From Microbacterium hydrothermale (GTDB taxonomy: Bacteria; Actinomycetota; Actinomycetes; Actinomycetales; Microbacteriaceae): a stretch of 64,000 nt of DNA. This document shows, in pieces, positions 28,278-35,813 of this stretch; within the stretch, counting starts at the first letter, position 1, and every line of letters begins with the position of its first letter. Below the pieces are notes generated by a model. The model searched no databases. It was not told the origin of the DNA and saw nothing but the letters and a program-made list of their open reading frames with translations. Made by a program: the position numbers and the translations under genes. Location of the stretch: NCBI RefSeq assembly GCF_004854025.1, contig NZ_STGM01000003.1, forward strand, positions 248,001 through 312,000, written 5' to 3'.

Positions 28278-28982
28278 TCAGACCACCTGACGCGAGCGTC
28301 GGCGCCGCACCTCGGCATCCGCCCTCGCGACCGCCACCGCGCACAGCCCGCGCGCCGCCGGGAAGATGCCCGCCACCCAGACGAGGGATGCCAAGGCGTC
28401 GCCGAGGTAGTGCACTCCCTCGATCACGACGGCGGCGACCATGCACGCCACGAGGAGCGCCCCCGGCGCGATCACGAACGCTCGCCATCGCGTTCCCCAC
28501 GCCAGGTACGCGCACGTCACGACGAACGCCGCGGTGAAGGCGACGTGACCGCTCGGGAACGAAGCGTCGACGGCCTTTCCGACGGTCGCCATCGCCGCCT
28601 CGCTCAGGCCCGGTCGCGGACGGTCGACGACGAGCTTGATCGCCTCGGCCGACCCCCACGTCAGCGCGATCGTCCCCAGGAAGACGAGGGCCTGCCGCCA
28701 CGACCGGGTCAGCCCGGCGACCGCGACCGTCGACACGAGCATGATGATCGCCGCGGGCACCGGTTTCAGGGCGAGATAGAGGGCCTCCGCGAGCGGCGCG
28801 AGAACGCCGTGCCGGAGGTGATGGATCGCCGTCGAGGCCGCGACGTCGAGGTTCGTGAAGCGCAGCACGAACCCCACCAGCACGAGGCCGAAGACGGTCG
28901 CGACGGCGATGAGGGCGGCGCGGCGCAGCCGCGCGGGAGGGGTCGTCAGCGGGGAGCCGGACCACGCAAGAGGAGGAGTCAC
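28278..28982 (-). CDS. PAP2-superfamily phosphatase, membrane bound
   Basis: 234 residues with about six membrane helices. The three phosphatase motifs are present: KLVVDRPRP, SFPSGHVAF and the C-terminal GVHYLGDALAS. The last has Asp after the His, consistent with lipid-phosphate or undecaprenyl-pyrophosphate phosphatase activity on the outer face of the membrane. The GTG start at 28982 is preceded at some distance by GGAGGAGG. No lipid genes are adjacent, so the substrate is uncertain. Confidence 0.85.
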   Translation of the reverse strand: MTPPLAWSGSPLTTPPARLRRAALIAVATVFGLVLVGFVLRFTNLDVAASTAIHHLRHGVLAPLAEALYLALKPVPAAIIMLVSTVAVAGLTRSWRQALVFLGTIALTWGSAEAIKLVVDRPRPGLSEAAMATVGKAVDASFPSGHVAFTAAFVVTCAYLAWGTRWRAFVIAPGALLVACMVAAVVIEGVHYLGDALASLVWVAGIFPAARGLCAVAVARADAEVRRRRSRQVV

Positions 28983-29091
28983 GAGGGTGATCGTCCTCCT
29001 CCGATCTTCAGAATCCGCCGAGTCCCCGCCGAGCGGAGACGGGGTGAGGTCGCTCCCCCGCCGATCGCTCCCACTGATGCGCGCCGCGACG

Positions 29092-29130
29092 ACGAAGGGC
29101 CGCGGACGCCTCGCGTCCACGGCCCTTCGT
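29092..29130 (-). terminator. Terminator of the ridA gene pair
   Basis: Perfect 10-bp outer stem (29092-29101 with 29121-29130) and an inner GGACG/CGTCC stem, about ten bases after the RidA stop on the minus strand. No T-run. Confidence 0.6.
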
Positions 29131-29140
29131 CTGCGTCGCG

Positions 29141-29608
29141 TCAGGCGACGGTGAAGACCACCTCGACCTCGACGGGGCTGTCCAGCGGCAGCACCGGCAC
29201 GCCGACGGCCGAGCGGGCGTGCGCCCCGGTCTCGCCGAAGACCTCGCCCAAGAACTCGCTCGCGCCGTTGATGACGCCCGGCTGCCCGGTGAAGTCGGGG
29301 ACGGATGCCACGAACCCGGTGAGCTTGAGCACACCGGTGAGGTTGTCGACGCCGCCGACGAGCGCTGCCGCAGCCGCGATCGCGTTCAGCGCACACTGAC
29401 GCGCGTACCCCTTGGCATCCGCCGGGGCGACGAGGCCGTCGGTCTCGCCCACCTTGCCCGTGGCGGGGAGGCTCCCCGAGACCATCGGGAGCTGGCCGGA
29501 GGTGTACACGAGGTCGCCGAGGCGCTTCGCGGGGATGTACGACGCCACCGGCGGCACGACCGCGGGGACCTCGACGCCCAGCGCGGCGAGGCGCTCCGAG
29601 ACGCTCAC
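29141..29608 (-). CDS. RidA-family enamine/imine deaminase
   Basis: 155 residues of the Rid (YjgF/YER057c) family. The N-terminal part (SERLAALGVEVP and YIPAKRLGDLVYTSGQLPM) and the central CALNAIAAAAALVGGVDNLTGVLKLTGFV match the Rid fold. The end with VLPLDSPVEVEVVFTV matches the C-terminal strand, although the usual Arg before the catalytic pocket is changed. It probably clears reactive enamines made by PLP enzymes. GTG start overlaps the stop of the small gene upstream (GTGA). Confidence 0.88.
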   Translation of the reverse strand: MSVSERLAALGVEVPAVVPPVASYIPAKRLGDLVYTSGQLPMVSGSLPATGKVGETDGLVAPADAKGYARQCALNAIAAAAALVGGVDNLTGVLKLTGFVASVPDFTGQPGVINGASEFLGEVFGETGAHARSAVGVPVLPLDSPVEVEVVFTVA

Positions 29609-29823
29609 TGCTGGCCCTCGAACTGGCGCGCGGCGGCCTCGGCCGCACCGAGACCGGCGTTGGCGGACCCGCCGCCCACGGGGCGCTTGAAGTAGGCGAC
29701 CAGGCCGCCCTCGGGGCCGGTCACCACCTGGACGAGCTCCCACCCCTGCTTGCCCCAGTTGTTGAGGATCGCGGCGGTGTTGTGGATCAGCAGCGGCGTG
29801 GTGAGGTATTCCCACGTGGTCAT
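29605..29823 (-). CDS. Small DUF4177-like protein coupled to ridA
   Basis: 72 residues starting MTTWEYLTTPLL. The pattern WEY...LNNWGKQGWELV resembles the DUF4177 family of small proteins, followed by a strand containing AYFKRPV and an Ala-rich tail. No known activity. It overlaps ridA by four bases, so co-translation is expected. No clear ribosome-binding site precedes its ATG; it may be translated from a leaderless transcript. Confidence 0.78.
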   Translation of the reverse strand: MTTWEYLTTPLLIHNTAAILNNWGKQGWELVQVVTGPEGGLVAYFKRPVGGGSANAGLGAAEAAARQFEGQQ

Positions 29824-29939
29824 GTGACGGCTCCCGGCGGTCGCCGCGCGCGAGGACCTCGCGCGCGGAATCGGATAGGTGCGCGCGCGAGCGCACGCCT
29901 TCGAGGCATCGCCCAGCAACGTCGCTTAGCATCAAGCCT

Positions 29940-32642
29940 ATGCCCGAGAACAAACGAACGGCTAGCGGTGCCCTCGGCGGCATCGTCGGCCTCGTCGGCC
30001 TGAGCGCGGTCGCCGGACTCCTCGTCACCGCCGCCGTGACGCCGGCCATCGCCGTCTCCGGCGCCGCCGCCTCCAGCGCCATCACGATCTTCGACAAGAT
30101 GCCGAGCTACCTGCAGCCCGACGAGCTCATGCAGCCGACGACGCTGATGGCCGGCGACCAGGTGCTGGCGAAGTTCTTCGACCAGAACCGCTCCCCGGTC
30201 ACCTTCGACCAGGTCAACCCGGTCATGTACGACGCGATCCTGTCGTCGGAAGACCCCCGCTACTACCAGCACGGCGGCGTCGACCTCATCGGAACGACCC
30301 GAGCCCTGCTCAGCAACGCCTCGGGCGGCGAGACCCAGGGTGGCTCCTCGATCAGCCAGCAGTACGTGAAGAACGTGCTCGTGCAGCGCTGCGAGCGCGA
30401 CGCCAAGGCCGTCGACGCGACCGACACCACTCCCGCCATGACGCGCGACGAGGCCCTGCAGAAGTGCGCCCTCGAGGCCATCCAGTCCGACGGCGCCGCG
30501 GGCTACCAGCGCAAGCTCCAGGAGATGCGCTACGCCGTGCAGCTCGAGAAGGAGTACACGAAGGACCAGATCCTCCTCGGCTACCTCAACATCGCGAACT
30601 TCGGCGGGGTCACCTACGGCATCGACGCCGCCGCCAAGCGGTACTTCAACGTCCCGGCCTCGCAGCTGAACATCGGCCAGGCCGCGGTTCTCGCGGGAAT
30701 GGTGCAGAACCCCAACCGGTTCCGCATCGACATCCCCGAGGGCTCGATCAACGACGGCGAGACCGCGTGGAACAAGGCACCCGACGGCTCGATCGACGAC
30801 GTCGACCAGGGCACGATCCAAGCCCTGTACACGCTCCGCGACAACGGCGAGATCACGCAGGAGCAGCTCGTGAACGCCGCCGACGGCTACAGCGAGACGA
30901 AGGGCCGTCAGCTCTACGTGCTGAGCCGCATGGAGGCCGACGGCAAGATCACGCACGAGCAATACGTGCAGTTCGCGATCGAGCCGATCACCCCGCAGAT
31001 CACCTCGACCGACCAGGGCTGCGTCGTCTCGGCCGCTCCGTACTTCTGCCAGTACGTGGTCTCGACGATCCTGAACGACCCCGCCTTCGGCGAGGAGACC
31101 GACGACCGCGTGCGCGCGCTGCGCCAGGACGGTCTCACCATCCAGACCACGCTCGACTGGCGTGTCCAGGATGCCGCGCAGCAGGCGATGAACGACAACG
31201 CGCCGGCCATGTACCCCAACATGGACTTCGGCTCGACCGCGGTCAGCCTCGAGGCGGGCACCGGTCGCGTCCTCGCGATCGCGCAGAACACCAAGTTCAC
31301 GCAGGACCAGGCGCAGGCGGAGGCGGATCCGTCGTACAACTCGATCGTCTTCGCCGGCGACAGCACGTTCGGCGGCTCCGACGGCTTCAACGCCGGATCG
31401 ACGTTCAAGCTGTTCACCCTCATCGACTGGCTCGAGAAGGGGCACTCCCTCAACGAGAACCTCAACGGTCGTCTCGGCCCGGTGCCGAACATGAAGAACT
31501 CGTGCACCGGCGACTGGATCAACTTCGACAAGAAAGACACCATCCAGAACTTCGCGAACAACCCGGGATACGTGGGCACACCGCTTCGCTTCACGCGCGA
31601 CTCGTTGAACACGGGCTACCTCGCGATGGCCTCTGAGCTCGACCTGTGCGACATCGCCAAGACCGCGAAGAAGCTCGGCGTCACGCGCGGCAACGGCACC
31701 GACATCGACATGGCCGTCGCCAACAACGTGATCGGAAACGACCCCGTCTCGCCTCTGGCTATGGCGGGCGCCTACGCCACCGTCGCCAACGGCGGTACGC
31801 ACTGCCAGCCGAAGGTGATCGACAAGGTGACCGACAGCGACGGCGCCGAGCGGCGGATTCCTGAGCGCGACTGCCAGCCGGCGCTGACCGCCGATGTGGC
31901 CGCCGCGGCCGGATACGCGCTGCAGGGGGTCATGACCAGCGGCGGAACGGGTGCCTCGGCGAACCCGGGCGACGGCACTCCCGTGCTCGGCAAGACCGGT
32001 ACGCACGAGGGTTGGAACACCTGGATGATCGAGTCCTCGACCAAGGTCACCACCGCGGTGTGGGTCGGCAACTGGCGCGGCATCCAGACCCTGTTCGGCA
32101 AGTACTCGAACGGCCAGCAGCTGTCCGACATGCGCTACTCGATCGCCAAGGCGACCCAGCGCGCCGCCGACGAGTTCTACGGCGGCGATCGATTCCCCGA
32201 TCCGCCGTCGAGCTCGCTGCGCACGCAGCAGCGCGATCTGCCGAACGTCGTCGGTCAGTCCATCGACAGCGCCCGATCGACCCTCGAGAACGCGGGCTTC
32301 CGCGTCTCGATCGGCGACCCGGTCGACGCCGACTTCGGAAACGACCGCGTCGCGGCGCAGAACCCCGGCGGCGGATCCGCTCCGGCCGGTTCCGTCATCA
32401 CGCTGAACCCCGGCAACGGCCAGGGCGGGACCGTGCCCGACGTGGCCGGCCAGCCGGTGAGCTCGGCGCGCGCCGCGATGCTGTCCGCGGGCTTCGGCAC
32501 CGTCTCCATCGGTTCGTGCTCGAAGGACGAGAAGGCTCCGGCGGAGGGACAGGTCGTCTCGACCAACCCGGCCGGCGGCTCGTCCGCGAACAAGAACACC
32601 AACATCACCCTGACGATCGTCGCGAAGGACTGCCCCTCGTGA
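29940..32642 (+). CDS. Bifunctional penicillin-binding protein with two PASTA domains
   Basis: 900-residue class A enzyme that polymerises and cross-links peptidoglycan. One membrane anchor lies at about residues 12-38. The glycosyltransferase domain (about 70-260) has catalytic Glu104 in SSEDPRYYQHGG and the GGSSISQQYVKN motif. The transpeptidase has Ser487 in AGSTFKLF, SLNTG (SxN) near residue 560 and Lys685 in GKTGTH. The C-terminus carries two PASTA repeats (about 760-825 and 830-900), which sense muropeptides or help localise the enzyme. It matches actinobacterial PonA1/PonA2-type proteins. It is coupled to the following metallophosphoesterase (GTGA). Confidence 0.95.
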   Translation: MPENKRTASGALGGIVGLVGLSAVAGLLVTAAVTPAIAVSGAAASSAITIFDKMPSYLQPDELMQPTTLMAGDQVLAKFFDQNRSPVTFDQVNPVMYDAILSSEDPRYYQHGGVDLIGTTRALLSNASGGETQGGSSISQQYVKNVLVQRCERDAKAVDATDTTPAMTRDEALQKCALEAIQSDGAAGYQRKLQEMRYAVQLEKEYTKDQILLGYLNIANFGGVTYGIDAAAKRYFNVPASQLNIGQAAVLAGMVQNPNRFRIDIPEGSINDGETAWNKAPDGSIDDVDQGTIQALYTLRDNGEITQEQLVNAADGYSETKGRQLYVLSRMEADGKITHEQYVQFAIEPITPQITSTDQGCVVSAAPYFCQYVVSTILNDPAFGEETDDRVRALRQDGLTIQTTLDWRVQDAAQQAMNDNAPAMYPNMDFGSTAVSLEAGTGRVLAIAQNTKFTQDQAQAEADPSYNSIVFAGDSTFGGSDGFNAGSTFKLFTLIDWLEKGHSLNENLNGRLGPVPNMKNSCTGDWINFDKKDTIQNFANNPGYVGTPLRFTRDSLNTGYLAMASELDLCDIAKTAKKLGVTRGNGTDIDMAVANNVIGNDPVSPLAMAGAYATVANGGTHCQPKVIDKVTDSDGAERRIPERDCQPALTADVAAAAGYALQGVMTSGGTGASANPGDGTPVLGKTGTHEGWNTWMIESSTKVTTAVWVGNWRGIQTLFGKYSNGQQLSDMRYSIAKATQRAADEFYGGDRFPDPPSSSLRTQQRDLPNVVGQSIDSARSTLENAGFRVSIGDPVDADFGNDRVAAQNPGGGSAPAGSVITLNPGNGQGGTVPDVAGQPVSSARAAMLSAGFGTVSIGSCSKDEKAPAEGQVVSTNPAGGSSANKNTNITLTIVAKDCPS

Positions 32643-33562
32643 CCCGTCCCGTGGTGAAGGCCGCCCTCGCGCCCCTCGGGGTAGCGGGGGCGGCCGCCGT
32701 CGGGGCGGCCGTGTGGGGGATGGGGATCGAACGCTACCTCTTCACGGTCCGCTACCACGCCCTGCGCGTGCTGCCGAAGGGCGCTGAGCCCGTGCGCGTC
32801 CTGCACGTCTCCGACGCCCACATGGCGCCGTGGCAGCACCGCAAGCAGGAGTGGATGGCCCGACTGGCGGAGCTCTCCCCCGACCTCGTGATCAACACGG
32901 GCGACAACCTCGGGCACCGCGACGGGCTCACCGGCATCCGCTCCGCCCTCTCGCCCCTCCGCGGCGTTCCGGGTCTCGTGGTGCACGGCTCCAACGATTT
33001 CCAGGAGCCCGCGCCCCGCAATCCGCTGCGCTACTTCATCGGCCCCTCGGGCAACCTCCCCGCGCACAAGCACCTCGACGTCGACGCGCTCGACCGGTTC
33101 TTCACCGACGACCTGGGGTGGCACGTCCTCGACGACACCGCGGTGTCGGTCGAGGTCAAGGGACTGCGCGTGACCGCCTTCGGCGTCAACGACGCCCACC
33201 GCAAGTGGGACAAGCCCGAGTTGATCCCTCCCGTGCTGGCATCCCTGCCAGCGGCGGACCTCACCCTCGGCGTGATGCACGCCCCCTACACCCGCACCCT
33301 CGACACGTTCGTCGACTTCGGGGCCGACGTCCTGCTGGCGGGTCACACGCACGGCGGTCAGGTACGCGTGCCGTTCAGCCGCAAGGCCCTCGTGTCGAAC
33401 TGCGACCTGCCGCTGGACCAGGCGCGCGGGCTGAGCGAGTGGTCCTCGGGCGGACGCAGCGTGCCGCTGAACGTCAGCGCGGGCCTCGGGCACTCGATCT
33501 ATGCTCCGGTGCGCTTCGCGTGCCGCCCCGAGGCGAGTCTGCTCACGCTGCTCCCTCGCTGA
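32639..33562 (+). CDS. Metallophosphoesterase, membrane associated
   Basis: 307 residues. An N-terminal hydrophobic segment (about 7-30) precedes a calcineurin-like phosphoesterase domain. Metal-binding motifs are VLHVSDAHMAP (D-x-H), NTGDNLG (GD) and HGSNDF (in place of GNHE). GVMHAPYTR and LAGHTHGGQVRVP follow. It starts with GTG inside the stop codon of the penicillin-binding protein. This ponA-phosphoesterase pairing is common in actinobacteria and suggests a role in envelope metabolism, but the substrate is unknown. Confidence 0.9.
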   Translation: MTRPVVKAALAPLGVAGAAAVGAAVWGMGIERYLFTVRYHALRVLPKGAEPVRVLHVSDAHMAPWQHRKQEWMARLAELSPDLVINTGDNLGHRDGLTGIRSALSPLRGVPGLVVHGSNDFQEPAPRNPLRYFIGPSGNLPAHKHLDVDALDRFFTDDLGWHVLDDTAVSVEVKGLRVTAFGVNDAHRKWDKPELIPPVLASLPAADLTLGVMHAPYTRTLDTFVDFGADVLLAGHTHGGQVRVPFSRKALVSNCDLPLDQARGLSEWSSGGRSVPLNVSAGLGHSIYAPVRFACRPEASLLTLLPR

Positions 33563-33580
33563 CCACTCCTCCCCCGCCGG

Positions 33581-33616
33581 GAAAGGGGCCGATCCATCCA
33601 CGGATCGGCCTCTTTC
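33581..33616 (+). terminator. Terminator of the penicillin-binding protein operon
   Basis: 15-base arms (33581-33595 and 33602-33616) with a 6-base loop and one mismatch. The right arm ends in CTCTTTC. It separates the operon from the next gene, which starts 60 bases later. Confidence 0.75.
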
Positions 33617-33675
33617 GCGCTATCCGCCTCCCGCGCTTCCCCGACGATCGAAGTCCTCGACCGAAGGGAAGACCC

Positions 33676-35184
33676 ATGCACCGTCCACCGTCGCCGCCAC
33701 GGCGACTGCCCGCCGCCCTCCTCCTGCTCACCGTCCTGATCGGCACGCTCGCCGGCGCCCCGGCCGCCGTCGCCGCCGACCGCGGCACCGGCTTCGGCAC
33801 CTGGGCACCGCTTTCCCGCACGGGATGGCACGGATCCATGCGCGTCGGAGACGTGCACACGTACTGCATCCATCCGGGGCTCCCCGTGGCGACGGATGCG
33901 ACGACCGATCACGGCACCTCGAGCGACGTCAACGGACTCACTCCCCAGCAGCTCGTCTCGATCAACCACCTCGTGACCGCCTACGGCCAGACCGATGATC
34001 CGGTGCAGGCGGCGAGCGTGGGCTGGGCGGTCAAGGCGATCGTCGATCGGCAGACGACCCTGCATTCGTGGGGCTACGAGGGAGACGACCTCGCCGGGGC
34101 GATCGACTTCATCATGCGGCGCGCGAGCCCCGAGAACAGCAGCGCCGTCCAAGAGCGCGCGCAGCGCTATCTCGCCGAGGCCGAAGCGATTCCCGTTCCG
34201 CGCACGAGCGGGTCGCTGACCCTGACCACCGACGCCGACGACCCCACGAAAGGCGCGCTGACCGTCGACATCGACCCTGCCGCGACGGGCTCCGTCCACC
34301 TCGAGAACGCCGTCTTCACCGACACCGGATCCGCCGTGCGCGAGAACGTCCGAGCCGGGGACACGTTCCCGATCGTCGCGCCCGCGTCGGCGTCCGTCGA
34401 CGGCCGACCGTACGTCGTGCGGGCTTCGGGCTCGTTCACCGTCCGCGCGGCGGCCATCCGCTACTTCTCGACACCGGGACAGCAGGAGTCCGCGGGGCCG
34501 GCCGCCCCCTGGACCTTCGACCTGTCGACCCAGGATGCCGCACCTCGCCCGGTGCGCTTCTCCCCGCGCATCCGGACGACGGCGCGCCTCGTCGACGGGG
34601 CGTTCGTCGACCAGGTGACGGTCAGCCCCCTCGAGGGCGTGTGGCCGCGTCGGAGCGACGGATCGTTCACGACTCTCACGGCCACGGCGGACGTGTACCG
34701 CACGAACGCGTGGCCGGCCGAGTCCGACGAGATCCCCGCGAACCTCGCGCCCATCTTGCAGCTCACCCTTCGTACCGACCCGACGGTCGGACCGGGGACC
34801 TATACGGTGCAGGCACCGCCGCTTCCCGGCCCGGGCGTGTACACGGCGGTGTGGCGGATCGACCGTGCGGAGCAGACACCGGACGACGCGCCGTTCGTCG
34901 CCCCGGGCTACCGCTGGGTGGAGCGATTCGCCTCGCCGTCGCAGACGGAGCAGGTCGCTCCCGTGGCGCCGACCGCGAGCCCGACCCCGACCGCCGTCGC
35001 CGCCCCTTTGGCCTCGCCTTCGGCGGCCGTCCCTGTTCCCGCGGCCGCGCCGGCCGCGTCTCTCGCCGCGACCGGAATCCCGGGGATGGCCGCCGCGAGC
35101 GGCATCGGAGTGACTGTCACAGCGGCCGGCGTGGGCGTTCTCGCCTGGGCGGTCGCACGTCGTCGACGGATGCCGACATCCTGA
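33676..35184 (+). CDS. Wall-anchored surface protein with LAATG sorting signal
   Basis: 502 residues. A signal peptide (about 1-35) is followed by an N-terminal domain containing HTYCIHPGLPVATDA, which resembles the start of thioester or similar adhesin domains. Two or three beta-rich regions follow (about 175-440). A Pro/Ala/Ser-rich stretch then leads to the sorting signal LAATG, a hydrophobic helix and ARRRR. LAxTG is the form recognised by class E sortases of high-GC actinobacteria. The function is unknown; an adhesin or surface-coat role is inferred. The gene converges on a similarly anchored protease, with tRNA-Pro between. Confidence 0.78.
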   Translation: MHRPPSPPRRLPAALLLLTVLIGTLAGAPAAVAADRGTGFGTWAPLSRTGWHGSMRVGDVHTYCIHPGLPVATDATTDHGTSSDVNGLTPQQLVSINHLVTAYGQTDDPVQAASVGWAVKAIVDRQTTLHSWGYEGDDLAGAIDFIMRRASPENSSAVQERAQRYLAEAEAIPVPRTSGSLTLTTDADDPTKGALTVDIDPAATGSVHLENAVFTDTGSAVRENVRAGDTFPIVAPASASVDGRPYVVRASGSFTVRAAAIRYFSTPGQQESAGPAAPWTFDLSTQDAAPRPVRFSPRIRTTARLVDGAFVDQVTVSPLEGVWPRRSDGSFTTLTATADVYRTNAWPAESDEIPANLAPILQLTLRTDPTVGPGTYTVQAPPLPGPGVYTAVWRIDRAEQTPDDAPFVAPGYRWVERFASPSQTEQVAPVAPTASPTPTAVAAPLASPSAAVPVPAAAPAASLAATGIPGMAAASGIGVTVTAAGVGVLAWAVARRRRMPTS

Positions 35185-35319
35185 CCCGGGGGCGACGATC
35201 CGCTCGTCAGCGGGTCGTCGCCACCTGTGCGACAGCGCGCGCATTCGGGACGCGGCGCGCCCGGAGCGTCCCGTGGTTCGGAGCATGGCCCGCGACAGGG
35301 TAGACTTTTCAAGTTGCAA

Positions 35320-35393
35320 CGGGGTGTGGCGCAGCTTGGTAGCGCGCGTCGTTCGGGACGACGAGGCCGCAGGTTCAAATCCTGTCACCCCGA
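35320..35393 (+). tRNA. tRNA-Pro (anticodon CGG)
   Basis: Complete cloverleaf with acceptor CGGGGTG paired to CACCCCG. The anticodon loop TTCGGGA gives CGG at 35354-35356, reading CCG. CCA is encoded (through 35396). It is followed by a terminator that is the first member of a repeat array. Confidence 0.95.
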
Positions 35394-35405
35394 CCATCGC
35401 ATCAC

Positions 35406-35447
35406 GGAGAAGGGCTTCCGCAGAGCGGGAGCCCTTCTCCGTTTCCC
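35406..35447 (+). terminator. Terminator of tRNA-Pro
   Basis: Perfect 11-bp stem (35406-35416 with 35430-35440), 13-base loop, then GTTTCC. It begins ten bases after the encoded CCA. The right arm is the first copy of a unit repeated three more times downstream. Confidence 0.75.
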
Positions 35448-35634
35448 CGCTGCAGGCAAGCGGCGCAACGCCCGGAGCGGGAGTCCTTCTCCGTTTCCAC
35501 GACTGCAGGCACCCGGCGCAACCCCGCAGCGCGGGAGCCCTTCTTCGTTTTCCAGCTGCAGGCAAGCAGTGCAACGCCCGGAGCGGGAGCCCTTCTCCGT
35601 TTCCGTGCTGCGGGCGAGCGGCGCGACCCCGCGT
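35424..35634 (+). repeat. Four-copy tandem repeat of 52-54 bp downstream of tRNA-Pro
   Basis: Units begin near 35424, 35476, 35530 and 35582. Each contains the half-terminator word GCGGGAGCCCTTCTCCGTTT (with small changes), then GCTGCAGGCAAGCGGCGCAAC or a variant. Copies are about 80 percent alike. Only the first unit has a matching left arm and can form the full terminator. The array has no convincing open reading frame and no CRISPR-like unique spacers. Confidence 0.8.
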
Positions 35635-35757
35635 AGCTCCGGCGACCTCCCCGCCCGTCCCCGCACGCGGGATCGTGAGCACCCGATATCGCGCTCCGCG
35701 GCGACCTCGGAGATCCCCACGCCCCACCGCGGTGCGCCGAAGGCGGCACGAACGAAA

Positions 35758-35799
35758 GCGCCCCCGGGGCCTTCCGAAACGGGAAGGCACCGGGGGCGC
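35758..35799 (-). terminator. Terminator of the wall-anchored serine protease gene
   Basis: 18-base arms (35758-35775 and 35782-35799) with one mismatch and a 6-base loop. On the minus strand the tail reads TTTCGTTCG. It lies 15 bases after the protease stop. Confidence 0.8.
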
Positions 35800-35813
35800 T
35801 GACTCAGAGATGC

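Noticed and set aside
35424..35634. CRISPR array
   Set aside because: Repeats lie directly head to tail at 52-54 bp and are only 80 percent alike, with no unique spacers and no cas genes.
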